From NCBI RefSeq assembly GCF_013307435.2, contig NZ_CP102846.1:186001-250000 (forward strand): a stretch of DNA of 64,000 nucleotides. Direction: 5' to 3'. Source of the stretch: Microvirga terrae (GTDB lineage Bacteria; Pseudomonadota; Alphaproteobacteria; Rhizobiales; Beijerinckiaceae). This document shows positions 9,584-23,604 of this stretch, one piece after another (position 1 is the stretch's first letter; every line of letters begins with the position of its first letter). A program made the translations under genes and the position numbers. The notes under the pieces are model-generated. The model was not told the DNA's origin and made no database searches. It worked only from the letters and a program-made list of their open reading frames with translations.

Positions 9584-10561
9584 ATGCCCAGATCACTCCG
9601 CGTTCCCGGTTCGCTGACCCGACGCGACACTTTGGCGGGAGCAGCGTCCCTCGCCGTCTCTCTTGCCCTGCCGGCCATATCGGAAGCGGCGTCACCTTCT
9701 ACCAAAGCGAAAGGAACGGATTTCATGGCAACGATCACCACCAAGGACGGGACCGATATCTTCTACAAGGATTGGGGGCCGAAGGATGCCCAGCCAATCA
9801 TGTTTCATCATGGCTGGCCCCTCTCTGCCGATGACTGGGACGCACAGATGCTGTTCTTCTTGCAGCACGGCTACCGCGTCGTGGCTCATGATAGACGTGG
9901 TCACGGACGCTCGACACAGGTCAGCGACGGTCACGATATGGACCACTACGCTGCCGACGCCTTTGCGGTGGTTGAAGCCCTCGATCTGAGGAATGTCGTT
10001 CATATTGGTCACTCGACCGGGGGCGGCGAGGTCGCCCGCTTCGTTGCAAAGCACGGCCAGCCTAGCGGCCGTGTTGCCAAGGCGGTTCTGGTGAGTGCGG
10101 TTCCACCTTTGATGGTCAGGTCCGATAGCAATCCGGATGGCCAACCAATTGAGGTGTTCGACGGCTTTCGCAAGAGTCTCGCTGCGAATCGGGCGCAGTT
10201 CTACCTAGACGTCGCCAGAGGCCCATTCTACGGCTTCAACCGTGAGGGCGTTATAGTCTATCCCGGCGTGATCCAAAATTGGTGGCGTCAGGGCATGATT
10301 GGGGCAGCCAAGGCGCACTATGATGGGATCAAGGCCTTTTCGGAGACCGATCAGACCGCGGACTTAAAGTCGATCACCGTGCCGACGCTCGTGATGCATG
10401 GTGACGATGATCAGATCGTCCCGATCGCAGACGCAGCACTGAAATCAGTCAAACTGCTCAAGAACGGCACGCTCAAGGTTTACAAGGGCTACCCGCATGG
10501 GATGCTTACGACCCACGCGGATGTAATCAATCCGGATCTACTCGCCTTTGTGAGAGTCTGA
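9584..10561 (+). CDS. Exported alpha/beta hydrolase (non-heme haloperoxidase/arylesterase type)
   Basis: A 325-residue alpha/beta-hydrolase of the cofactor-free haloperoxidase/arylesterase branch, which hydrolyses esters and can form peracids. Catalytic triad: Ser144 in IGHSTGGGEV, an Asp in HGDDDQIV (274-276) and His305 in YPHGML. HHGWPLSADDW supplies the oxyanion side and AHDRRGHGRS is a family signature. The first 48 residues are an added leader, with LTRRDTLAGAASLAVSL forming a twin-arginine signal; the cytosolic family members start at the internal MATITTKDG (residue 48). Either a Tat-exported form or two start sites are possible, but AAGGA before the first ATG favours the long form. It is monocistronic; an IS630 element follows. 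Confidence 0.9.
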   Translation: MPRSLRVPGSLTRRDTLAGAASLAVSLALPAISEAASPSTKAKGTDFMATITTKDGTDIFYKDWGPKDAQPIMFHHGWPLSADDWDAQMLFFLQHGYRVVAHDRRGHGRSTQVSDGHDMDHYAADAFAVVEALDLRNVVHIGHSTGGGEVARFVAKHGQPSGRVAKAVLVSAVPPLMVRSDSNPDGQPIEVFDGFRKSLAANRAQFYLDVARGPFYGFNREGVIVYPGVIQNWWRQGMIGAAKAHYDGIKAFSETDQTADLKSITVPTLVMHGDDDQIVPIADAALKSVKLLKNGTLKVYKGYPHGMLTTHADVINPDLLAFVRV

Positions 10562-10913
10562 TCTTAGCCGCATAGGCACTTTGCGTCCTCAGCACCTACA
10601 CTGAAGCGTCTGGAGACTTCTAAGCTGGCAACATAGGCAGTATCTATGTTCTGAAAATGATCGTGGACGATCGCTCGCTGGCTTAATTATCGTCATAGAA
10701 TTTATGCGCATTGCTCAAAGAGACGAAGAAATCTGGCGGGTACGTCGTGGCATAAATCACATTGGACTGCCTTCATCCAAAGAATAAAGGGTAGAATGGT
10801 TGCATCCACTGAACTTGGTTTTATACCCATCCAGAGAATTGCTGACTCGGATTTGCATCGATGTAGCTGGCATGATTCCCTGATGGCAGGGGGCGCAATT
10901 GCAGGAGACCACC

Positions 10914-11447
10914 ATGGCCGGGCTCCCGATCCGTCAGGACTACCCTCCATCGGATTTGCGCCAGCGCGCCGCTCGCGAGAAGGACACCCGGGCCAGCCTG
11001 CGGCTGTTGGCGATCGCCAATGCGCTCGAGGGCATGACCCGAACGGAGGCCGCCCGGCTGGCCGGCATGGAGCGCCAGGCCCTGCACGATGCCATAAAGC
11101 GCTTCAATGCCGAGGGACCGGACGGCCTGCAGGACCGGCATCGCTCCGGTCGCCCGGAGCAACTCAACCCTGGGCAGCAGGCCGCCCTCAAGGCCTACAT
11201 CCTGCACGGACCGGAGCCCGAGCGCGATGGGGTCAGCGCCTGGCGTCTGGTTGACCTGTGCGAGCATGTCGAACAAACCTATGGGGTCCGCTACGGCCAG
11301 TGGGGGCTCTCGTGCCTGCTCAAGCGGCTGAACCTGTCGCGGCAGAAGACCCGGCCCTCGCACCCGAAGGGCAGTTCGGCCGCACAAGCGGCGTTCAAAA
11401 AAGGAGCTGCCCGCAAGATTGGGCACCATCGCGGCAGAGCATCCTGA
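10914..11447 (+). CDS. IS630-family transposase, first frame
   Basis: Helix-turn-helix half of the transposase (ALEGMTRTEAARLAGMERQ, followed by a second winged-helix-like region ending VRYGQWGLSCLLKRLNLSRQ). The ATG at 10914 has GGAG 6 nt upstream. After AAFKK the frame departs from the family (GAARKIGHHRGRAS) because of a run of six A; the frame with KKELPARLGTIAAEHPE continues in the next open frame. The same six-A break is present in the second copy in this window, so a programmed slippage site is more likely than a random lesion. Confidence 0.82.
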   Translation: MAGLPIRQDYPPSDLRQRAAREKDTRASLRLLAIANALEGMTRTEAARLAGMERQALHDAIKRFNAEGPDGLQDRHRSGRPEQLNPGQQAALKAYILHGPEPERDGVSAWRLVDLCEHVEQTYGVRYGQWGLSCLLKRLNLSRQKTRPSHPKGSSAAQAAFKKGAARKIGHHRGRAS

Positions 11448-11979
11448 GGCGCGTCTTCAGCTCTGGTGCCAGGACGAGGCGCGCTTTGGCCAGAAGGGCC
11501 GGACCACGCGCGTCTGGTATGAGCGTGGCGTGCGTCCGCCCGGTGTGGTCGATCAGCGCTTCGAGAGCTTATATCTGTTTGCCGCCTGCCGGCCCGGCAC
11601 CGACGAAACCTTCGCCTTGGCGCTGCCGCGGGTGAATGCCGACGCGATGACGATCTTTCTGGAGCACTTCGCGCAGCAGCTCGAGCCCGGTGTGCACGCA
11701 GTGCTCGTGCTCGATCAGGCCGGTTGGCACGACGCCCGGGCCTTGCATGTGCCGGACACCATCACCCTTTTGCCGCTGCCGCCAGCGTCACCCGCGCTGA
11801 ACCCAGTGGAACGCGTCTGGCTGTACCTGCGCGAACGCTATCTCTCGCACCGCGTACTCGACGACTATGACGCGGTGCTCGACGCGGTCTGTCGCGCCTG
11901 GAACCGGCTCCTCGACGAGACAGGCCGTCTCACAACATTGACGGCATACCCGTATCTCACCGCGTCACCAATTCCCTGA
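11419..11979 (+). CDS. IS630-family transposase, second frame (DDE catalytic half)
   Basis: Catalytic half with the first acidic residue in LWCQDEARFGQKGR, the second in AVLVLDQAGWHDA and the Glu in ALNPVERVWLYLRER, the D-D-E signature of IS630. It overlaps the first frame by 29 nt and probably depends on slippage at the AAAAAAGG tract near 11398 to be made as one protein of about 350 residues. The apparent ATG at 11419 lies inside the overlap and need not be a true start. The stop at 11979 lies 5 bp inside the right end. Confidence 0.82.
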   Translation: MGTIAAEHPEARLQLWCQDEARFGQKGRTTRVWYERGVRPPGVVDQRFESLYLFAACRPGTDETFALALPRVNADAMTIFLEHFAQQLEPGVHAVLVLDQAGWHDARALHVPDTITLLPLPPASPALNPVERVWLYLRERYLSHRVLDDYDAVLDAVCRAWNRLLDETGRLTTLTAYPYLTASPIP

Positions 11980-12279
11980 GCGGGTATTACTTTATTTCTC
12001 GTTTGGTGGCTCCAAACTTCTGATAGCTTTCGTAATCCAGGCCATTAATGTTGCATGAGGATAGTAGGGATACGTTTGAGCTCGTATGAATGAAATTCAA
12101 CGGCTTGCTTTCAGGCCGGGGTGTAGAATCGGCCTGTATCGTATTGTGTTCTTGTTTGGTTGAGTCAATCAACTAAGACTATGTGCTTGGCGATGATCCT
12201 GGTCTCCGCTACAGTCTTTTCAGACTGAGCGAATTCTGGGTCCAATTTAAACTCGCTCGCCCATAGATTGGACAGCCAT

Positions 12280-12453
12280 TCAGGCGCTGGCCACCAGGCC
12301 TTTGGTCGGCCTGCAGCCGGTATTCACGCGGGTCTCACCGAGCAGCGTGCACTCGATGATGGCGACCTGCATGCACTCCTTGGCCAATCGCCCCGCAAGC
12401 GACGATCCGGCCTGGCCGGCGCTGACTACGATGGCATCAAACAATGCGGTCAT
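12280..12453 (-). pseudogene. N-terminal relic of a pyridine-nucleotide disulfide oxidoreductase
   Basis: Only the first 58 codons remain. They read as the FAD-binding start of a mercuric-reductase/dihydrolipoamide-dehydrogenase-like protein: FDAIVVSAGQAGSSLAGRLA (dinucleotide fold, with a Gly changed to Ser), then LLGETRVNTGCRPTKGLVASA. In the family this last part holds the redox pair Cys-x4-Cys (GGTCVNTGC); here the first Cys is Arg, so the enzyme could not work. A stop follows directly and no later domains are found. The relic lies between the IS630 element and Dps. Confidence 0.75.
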
Positions 12454-13497
12454 GGTATCGCTCCTATGCTCGTTGCAGCGACTGAGGTCCGACTTCCTGC
12501 CACATGAACGGCACCGTGCGGCCCTCGACCGTTTATTGCACGATGATCCTATCAAAGATTCGGATGAATCCTGAAAGCGCAAAGCTACATATGGGCTGAT
12601 GTTCTATGGCGCTGTAGCTCTGAGGAATAGCATGTGACAAGATTGCTCCTGCCGATCCAATTCTTACGAGCGCCGACAATTCTGAGAGTACCGAGTAGAG
12701 CAATAGTCTATGTCGATAATGCCGTTGTCAAATCGCCTCGGCAGCCTGCGAAAAGTGACAGGTGAATGCCTTCTGGAACTGTGCAAACATAAATTGCAGA
12801 CGTTTCGCAATGGTTCCTCATCCAGCTCAATAATAACTCAAACTTTGAAACGAAGAGTTCTATCATAGCAAAACTCGTGCAGTTGACTTTGATAAGTGGA
12901 AAGAGTCCGTTCGTGCCTTCACAGAAATGAAACGGCTTCGCAAGAAGTATCTAATCAAAACAATAGTCGCGGTTGTCGACAAGCGACAGCCGAACGATAA
13001 GGTTCAGCTGACGCGGGGAGCTAATCTTATCCCGACAGAAGCTGCATTGGAGGCTATGTCCGACCGCCGGGGACATGCTGCTGGGTTATGGCGGCATCTG
13101 CCCTTTAGTTAGCTTCCCTGGCGACAAATTGGCGACAGTCGGAGCACTCACTGGCTCCGGAACTGACCACGACATCGACGATCACTTCGCCTGTTCACTT
13201 ACTGGTGCGCTCAAGCGGTAAAGTTCGACTCTGTTCAAGATTGTCTGAAGGGGCCAGCCCGAAGCAGTATTGGCCGAGCTGCCACAGCTCAAAGAGCACG
13301 TCCTGCGAACACCACGCTGAGCCGAGAATGGTTGCCTTGCTGCAAGCTGCCCACTGTGGCGCAGCGGTGCAATCCGCATCAGCGGCTTCAACATGAATCA
13401 AGAGCTAGAAGACCGACGATCCGGGACTGCTCCGAAGAGTAAGCAGTCAGAGGTCTACCCCATCCGAGATCGCGTGTGCGGTGAAAGGAGAGTGGCG
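12454..13497. other. 1-kb gene-poor spacer before dps
   Basis: No supported gene. A 61-codon frame at 12927-13112 and shorter ones lack ribosome binding sites and family resemblance. AGGAG at the very end belongs to dps. Confidence 0.35.
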
Positions 13498-14094
13498 ATG
13501 AAAGCGTTACACAGAACCGGTAACAAACTCGTGCACCAGAACAGCCAACCCTGGCTACATCAAGAAGGTCGGGAAATCCAAGCATTCGGAACCGTCCGGC
13601 AGTTTCCGCTCGGACTGTCGCATGATGCACGGCTATACTCGTGCCAACGCCTGAACCAGATCCTTGCCGACACCCAGATCATATATTCCGTTTACAAGAA
13701 GAATCATTGGCTGATGCGAGGAGCCACCTTCTACCAGTTGCACCTCTTGCTCGATAGACATGCTGATGAGCAGGTTAAACTCATTGATGCTCTCGCTGAG
13801 CGGATCCAAACACTTGGAGGCCTTGCTGTTGGTGATCCGCGGCATGTGGCGGAGATTACGCGCATTCCGCGAGCCCCCAATGGCTGCGAGGAAGTGCCGG
13901 CGATGTTGTCACGACTGCTGGAGGCTCATGAGTTGATTCTTGTCGATGCCCATGACGCGGCAAAGCGAACCGTAGAGCAGGGTGACGATGGCACCAATGA
14001 CCTGATCGTCTCCGAGGTCATCCGTGTTAACGAACTTGAGGCTTGGTTCATTGCCGAGCATCTGGTCGACACGCCGCTCGTGCGCACCCGATGA
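13498..14094 (+). CDS. dps: Dps/ferritin-like DNA-protection protein
   Basis: Dps proteins form dodecamers that oxidise and store iron with peroxide and shield DNA under stress. This 198-residue protein shows the inter-subunit ferroxidase residues in YKKNHWLMRGATF, YQLHLLLDRHADEQ and LIDALAERIQTLGG, followed by the helix ending RVNELEAWFIAEHL. The ATG at 13498 is preceded by AGGAG at 8 nt and is preferred over an ATG at 13393, which would add 35 unlike residues. Even so, the N-terminus (about 45 residues before the ferritin helices) is longer than usual and basic, fitting a DNA-contact tail. Only 56 nt separate it from the downstream ClpK-like gene, so the two probably form a stress operon. 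Confidence 0.88.
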   Translation: MKALHRTGNKLVHQNSQPWLHQEGREIQAFGTVRQFPLGLSHDARLYSCQRLNQILADTQIIYSVYKKNHWLMRGATFYQLHLLLDRHADEQVKLIDALAERIQTLGGLAVGDPRHVAEITRIPRAPNGCEEVPAMLSRLLEAHELILVDAHDAAKRTVEQGDDGTNDLIVSEVIRVNELEAWFIAEHLVDTPLVRTR

Positions 14095-14150
14095 GCTATT
14101 GACCTGCATGAAAGACCAACAAGTTTGGCAGCGCCGAAGGGAGGAAAGCC

Positions 14151-16991
<2,841 letters not shown>

Positions 16992-17015
16992 AACAAGGCC
17001 GTTCGGGATTACTAT

Positions 17016-17650
17016 TTGGTGGTCGAGCACCGTCCCGATCGGTGCTCGTGCTGTTCGGCCGTTCTGATGGATGGTCTGCCGGCGGAGGCGACCAGCGTCC
17101 ACGAGCAGATCGACGTCCCGCAGGTAGCGGCGCATGTCACCCAGCATTGGCGCCTGAAGGTGCGCTGCCCGGCCGGCGGCAACAGAGCCGCCGCCACCGT
17201 GCCGGACGCCGCCAACGGGATGTCGTTTGGGCCGCGACTGCACGGTGTCGCTACCAGACCCGTCTGGCGGATCTGTCACGGGACGCTGCCTATGCGGTGG
17301 AGGTCAGTGACGTTCCGGTGCCCGGGCGCTTGCAGCTCTGGCTCAATGCCATCTTCCCCTCTCGGACCAGATTACCGCCCGGCTGCATCGACCCCGGTGG
17401 CCAAGTGAAAAACGCTGGAGCGGCAATGAGCCAGCATCCTCGTCGCTACGAGTTCCTGCGCCCTTGCCCAAGCTCTCCAGGCCAAGATCGGCCCGATGCA
17501 CGAGCAAATCCTAAGCTTCCGCGACTATCCTGGTCAGGTTGCGGCGACCAACAGCGCCTGTGAGCGGGCGTTTCGCCCCCCGTGGTGCAGCGAAAGGTCA
17601 CCAACGGCTATCGGGCTATTGATCTTCACGGGACGTCGGTAACCGAGAGG
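17016..17650 (+). pseudogene. IS66-family transposase relic
   Basis: Broken IS66 TnpC. The start reads as its zinc-finger region (HRPDRCSCCSAVL, VHEQIDVPQVAAHVTQHWRL, KVRCPAGGN), and the end as its C-terminal signature (QVAATNSACERAFRPP, then VVQRKVTNGYRA in another frame). The catalytic centre between them is missing or scrambled over several frames, and stops interrupt it. It lies right after the ClpK-like gene. Confidence 0.72.
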
Positions 17651-17699
17651 CATGCATGGGAAGAAGCGGACGCTCATCTCGGGGTGATATTGTAGGCGG

Positions 17700-17965
17700 G
17701 GCGAGAGGCCCGGGATGCAAGGCGCTACCAAGCCGTGCGGGCCCTCCCGGGCGAGCGTGACGGCCCAGCGGCAGACACTGGCGCCGGCTCCACATGCCTG
17801 GCAATGTCGGCTTCAGAGAGCTGTCCCTGGCGCAACAGCGTCGCAGCCACCAGACGATGCTCCTTATCTGCTCCGCCGTCAAAAGCGTCAGTCGCCACAC
17901 GATGCCCGCCATCGCGTACCTTCTCACGAGGACGGCCACCGCACTATGTTACACCTGTCGCGTGA
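17700..17965 (-). pseudogene. N-terminal relic of an IS630-like transposase, repeat copy 1
   Basis: On the minus strand the text reads MAGIVWRLTLLTAEQ and, after a frame change, VAATLLRQGQLSEADIARH and VCRWAVTLAR, an HTH region like those that open IS630 transposases. No catalytic part remains. A diverged copy of the same segment, with matching start and the shared LLRQG motif, lies at about 24330-24490. Confidence 0.55.
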
Positions 17966-17968
17966 AGA

Positions 17969-18547
17969 TCAATGATCAGGCATGCGAAGGTTATCTATAG
18001 CCGCCGAGAGATCGCGATGATAGCGCTCCCGCAGCACACCGACAACATTTTCAGCTGACTTCTTTCCAATCCTTTCAACAAGGAAGCGGGAAAGACTGAT
18101 CTCACGATCTCGGCAGCTGCGTATAGCATTCCCTGCAAGGACGTCCGATGACAATTGAGATCTGAGCCTTTGACTTGTGTAGGACGCAGCGCAGGCCTGC
18201 CATTGATCGTTGAAAGGTTTTGCTTCGCTGTATACGGCAAATGCGTCAAATTCGTCGGAATATGCAGGAAGACCCATGGAAAGAGACATGATCGACGTAC
18301 ATGCAATAACCACGCCCAAGGCATAACTGATCGAGAAGTCAGATCGGCGCGAGTTGGCCAGCACAATGCGTGCTTCAGATGGCCGCTTGGCTACCCAGTT
18401 CGAGCAATTTTGCACCAATGTTCGATGGGAAGCCTCCTTCGATACCGATTCACATTCCTGCCTTAAGTTGCAGCCAACTCGCACGTTTGATAGAGCTGCG
18501 GTTGTGGGACATTCCACCTGTTTAGCGGGCAGGAATCGCGAGAGCAA
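17969..18547 (-). CDS. Hypothetical protein, probably exported
   Basis: I do not recognise the family. The open frame spans 192 codons. A hydrophobic segment (SISYALGVVIACTSIMSLS) ending near LPAYSDEF looks like a signal peptide or anchor; if so, translation should start just before it, at the GTG at 18364 rather than at the first ATG, though no strong ribosome binding site is visible at either. The remaining region (from about residue 100) is charged and helical, with Cys in QWQACAAS and IRSCRDRE, and ends VLRERYHRDLSAAIDNLRM. Composition is protein-like, unlike neighbouring shadows. It sits downstream of ctaD in the same orientation but about 110 nt away. Confidence 0.5.
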   Translation of the reverse strand: MLSRFLPAKQVECPTTAALSNVRVGCNLRQECESVSKEASHRTLVQNCSNWVAKRPSEARIVLANSRRSDFSISYALGVVIACTSIMSLSMGLPAYSDEFDAFAVYSEAKPFNDQWQACAASYTSQRLRSQLSSDVLAGNAIRSCRDREISLSRFLVERIGKKSAENVVGVLRERYHRDLSAAIDNLRMPDH

Positions 18548-18654
18548 CGCCGTGGGCCTCCGGACTTATACAATTTCGATTGCGTAAGGCACAATCAAGA
18601 TCCCTGCTTACCCATGGTCAAATTGAGGGAAGTACGGGGGTATCCGCCTGCGGC

Positions 18655-20715
<2,061 letters not shown>

Positions 20716-20901
20716 TCAGGACGCTCTCAACGAAAGCACGGTTGCGCAGACGGTGAGGGCGACCACCACCCCGATCAGGTAGACGGCCGGAGGGGTGCGC
20801 CGAGCCTCCAGATCAGCGTGCGTCCAGTCAGGTGAAGCATCCCGGGGGAGTCGGGTGGCTTTGATGGCCGCCTGTCTCGCCCGCTGGAGGAATGAGGTCA
20901 T
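20716..20901 (-). CDS. Small hypothetical membrane protein
   Basis: A 61-residue frame beginning MTSFLQRARQAAIKATR. The first 40 residues are polar and basic; residues about 39-58 (PAVYLIGVVVALTVCATVL) form a single transmembrane helix near the C-terminus, a tail-anchored layout. An in-frame ATG 13 codons upstream (20940) is also possible and neither has a strong ribosome binding site. It precedes ctaD in the same orientation, separated by about 440 nt and a terminator-like hairpin. No family recognised; moderate confidence that it is expressed. Confidence 0.5.
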   Translation of the reverse strand: MTSFLQRARQAAIKATRLPRDASPDWTHADLEARRTPPAVYLIGVVVALTVCATVLSLRAS

Positions 20902-21205
20902 AACAGCATGAGAGAGATTGCAGAGAGCCAGATCAAACAAGAGAGCAGGCTACGGTGCGCTGGTGGACGGGTCATGCGGTCGGGGGGCGTTGGAGGTCTT
21001 GCCTCGCCCGCTGGCCCGACACTGGTCTACCCCAGGGCTGAGCTAGGGTCGACTAGCAGTAATCACAGGGCGGGCTCCTTCACCAATGTATGCCAAAGTA
21101 CCAGGGTCACCTGATTGACCGGACATCCCATGGACATCCTTTGCCGCTTCCTTTCCTCCCGCTTACAAACAATTGGGAGCAACTCAGCGCAAATTAGTGT
21201 TCATA
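20902..21205. other. Short spacer up to IS630 copy 2
   Basis: Nothing recognisable. TA at 21204-21205 marks the target side of the IS630 copy. Confidence 0.35.
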
Positions 21206-22322
21206 CCCGCTCAGGGATTTGCTGACGCGGTGAGATACGGGTAGGCCGTCAATGTCGTAAGGCGGCCTGTCTCGTCGAGGAGCCGGTTCCAGGCGCGGCA
21301 GACCGCCTCCAGCACCGCTTCGTAGTTGTCGAGCACGCGGTGCGAGAGATAGGGCTCGCGTAGGTAGAGCCAGACCCTTTCAACCGGGGTAAGGCTGGTG
21401 GCAAAGGCAAAAGGGTGATGGTGTCCGGCACCTGCAACGCCCACGCGTCGTGCCAACCGGCCTGATCCCGCACGAGCACCGCGTGCACGCCGGGCTCAAA
21501 CTGGTGAGCAAAGTGCTCCAGAAAGATCGTCATGGCGTCGGCACTCACCCGCGGCAGGGCCAACGCGAAGGTCTCGCCCGTTCCAGGCCGGCAGGCGGCA
21601 AACAGATACAAGCTCTCGAAGCACTGATCGACCACACCGGGCGGACGCATGCCGCGCTCATACCAGACGCAGGTGGTTCGCCCCTTCTGACCAAAGCGCG
21701 CCTCGTCCTGGCACCAGAGCTGGAGCCGCGTCTCAGGATGCTCCGCCGCGATGGTGGATAACCTTGCAGGCAACTCCTTTTTTGAACGCCGCCTGCGCGG
21801 CCGGATTGCCCTTCGGGTGCGAGGGTCGGGTCTTCTGACGCGACAGGTTCAGCCGCTTGAGCAGGCACGAGAGCCCCCACTGGCTGTAGCGGGCCCCATA
21901 GGTTTGTTCGACATGTTCGCGCAGGTCAGCCAGGCACTCACCCCATCGCGCTCAGGCTCAGGTCCACGCAAGATGTGGGCATTGAGCGACGCCTGCTGGC
22001 CAGAAGTGAGTTGCTCCGGGCGACCGGAGCGGGGCCGGTCGCGCAGGCCGTCCGGGTGCAGGGCCTGACGCTCCATACCGGCCAGCCGGGCGGTCTCAGT
22101 TCGGGTCATACCCTCAAGCGCATTGGCTTGGCGATGGCCAGCAATCGCAGGATAGCTCTGGGATCCCGCTCGCGAGCGGCTCGCTGGCGTAGGTCAGACG
22201 GTGGGTAGTCCTGACGGACCCGGAGTGCAGCCATGCTGACCTCCATCAACAGCGCCCCCGCGTCTCAGTGAATCATGTCAGGCACGCTATCGCAAACTCG
22301 AGTCAGCAATTCTCTGAACGGG
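21206..22322 (-). pseudogene. Decayed IS630-family element, copy 2 (inverted relative of copy 1)
   Basis: Same element as at 10.8-12.0 kb, in opposite orientation. The right end (CCCGCTCAGGGATTTGCTGA from 21206) keeps its TA; the left end (CCCGTTCAGAGAATTGCTGA, complement, at 22322) is flanked by TC, so the target duplication is lost or mutated. The transposase has a 10-codon deletion in the HTH (ERQALH joins PDGLRD, lacking DAIKRFNAEG), a frame change after ERDGVSAW and others near the catalytic end. It retains the AAAAAAGG frame break seen in copy 1. Not functional. Confidence 0.85.
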
Positions 22323-22389
22323 GATCACATACTGAAATTTTGGCGCACCCTCCCTCACACCGTATTCAGCTTGGAACAAGAGAAGGACT

Positions 22390-22953
22390 ATGAAGGCTGG
22401 CGCTACTCTGACGGCGTTTTGCATGGCCGTCGCCTTCGCGGCGGCTGGGGCCATCCTGAAACCAGAGAGGCAGGCCGAAACGCTCCTGCCTCCAGCAGAT
22501 CACTCGGGCCCGAGTAGTATCAATAGAGTTCATGGCGTCAGAATTCCCGCCAGCAAATTGGCGCATGACGCAACTCAGCTCATTATTGAGACTGAGGATG
22601 ACTTTCTGCTTCAGCACTCCGCCCGCGTCTGTTACTGGGTTGACTTGAGAGACAATCGCCAGGGAGTGACTTTTGACCCGGACCTTCTATACATCATGGG
22701 AGACAATCTCTCCGTACACATGGTGTCAGACGTCAGGGCGGTGGTTAGCGCCCGCGGGGCGACCTTGATGTACTTGCCTCAGTATTCGCCCGATCTTAAT
22801 CCGATTGAGCAGTTGTTCCCGAAAGCCCTGTTGCGCAAAGCCGCAGCTCGCACCGGCGATAGCCTGTGGAAAACAATCAGTGATGCGATCGAAGCAGTCA
22901 CTCCAGGCAAGTGCACCGATCCCATCAGGAACTCAAGCTATGAGCCCGTCTGA
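22390..22953 (+). pseudogene. Chimera: HD-domain protein N-terminus fused to IS630-type transposase C-terminus
   Basis: An uninterrupted 187-codon frame of two unrelated parts. Residues 1-102 are the start of an exported HD-domain protein like the one at 36.8 kb: signal peptide (MKAGATLTAFCMAVAFAAAG), then VHGVRIPASKLAHDATQLI, FLLQHSARVCYW and GVTFDPDLLYI. The homologous protein continues into the HD metal dyad; here the text switches to an IS630-type DDE end: MGDNLSVHMVSDVRAV, LMYLPQYSPDLNPIEQ, LLRKAAARTGDSLWK. The metal site is gone, so the enzyme is dead, and the transposase lacks its front. Joined by insertion and deletion. Whether a fusion protein is made is unknown; AAGGA lies close to the ATG. 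Confidence 0.85.
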
Positions 22954-23148
22954 TAACAGAATGTTCTAGTGCTCCACTCCTAGAGAATACTAATGTTGTC
23001 GTTCTGAAGAAATCGTGTCGGTGGCGTTTGGGAGCATGTGGCACAACCGGTTCTACGCGATGAGGCGGATGACGGCGCCTTCCAGCGTGGAGAAGGCCAC
23101 ATGGCTAATCTCACAATTTCGGTAAGATTGATCTCGAGCGCAGCTGGC

Positions 23149-23604
23149 TCAGTCTTCGAGAACGGCCTGCGGCGTGTTCCGAAAGCTGATCGCCATGCGA
23201 TTATAGCTGTTCATCAGACTGATTGCGATCGTAAGGTCGACAAGCTGTTTCTCATCGAAAACCCCGCGGGCAGCTTTGTAGGCGCTCTCCGGGACGCCGG
23301 TCTCAGCAACGCGCGTCACACTCTCGGCCCATGCAAGTGCGGCCCGTTCAGGCGTGCTGAAGAGGCTCCCACCCTCCTCCCACGCCTGCAACAGCGCGAG
23401 CTTCTCCATCTTCACTCCTCTTTTGAGGAGCGCGCGGGTGTGCATGTCGAGGCAAAAGGCACAGTTATTGATTTGCGATACCCGCAGATAAACAAGATCT
23501 ACCAGCTCGCCGGGAAGGCCACTCTGCAGGACATAGCCATAGACGCCACCGAGAGCCTTGGCTCCGTTAGGAGAAATTTGATTGTAATCGAGCCTGTTAC
23601 TCAT
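23149..23604 (-). CDS. Carboxymuconolactone decarboxylase / AhpD-like protein
   Basis: A 151-residue AhpD-fold protein. It has the family redox motif and proton relay in NNCAFCLDMHTRALLKRG (Cys-x2-Cys-x3-His), followed by WEEGGSLFSTPERAALAWAESVTRV, which is typical of the alkylhydroperoxidase-D-like group thought to detoxify peroxides or act as thiol peroxidase partners. The ATG at 23604 overlaps the end of the upstream cupin gene (AATAATGAGTAA), so the two are translationally coupled; the longer open frame upstream is simply the cupin region in another frame. Cytosolic. Family certain; substrate unknown. Confidence 0.9.
   Translation of the reverse strand: MSNRLDYNQISPNGAKALGGVYGYVLQSGLPGELVDLVYLRVSQINNCAFCLDMHTRALLKRGVKMEKLALLQAWEEGGSLFSTPERAALAWAESVTRVAETGVPESAYKAARGVFDEKQLVDLTIAISLMNSYNRMAISFRNTPQAVLED

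Larger units (their letters stand above)
10826..11984 (+). mobile_element. IS630-family insertion sequence, copy 1
   Basis: A 1.16-kb element with imperfect inverted ends, left CCCATCCAGAGAATTGCTGA and right complement CCCGCTCAGGGAATTGGTGA, each bordered by TA (10824-10825 and 11985-11986), the target dinucleotide of this family. It encodes the transposase in two overlapping frames. A decayed relative lies inverted at 21.2-22.3 kb. Confidence 0.85.
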
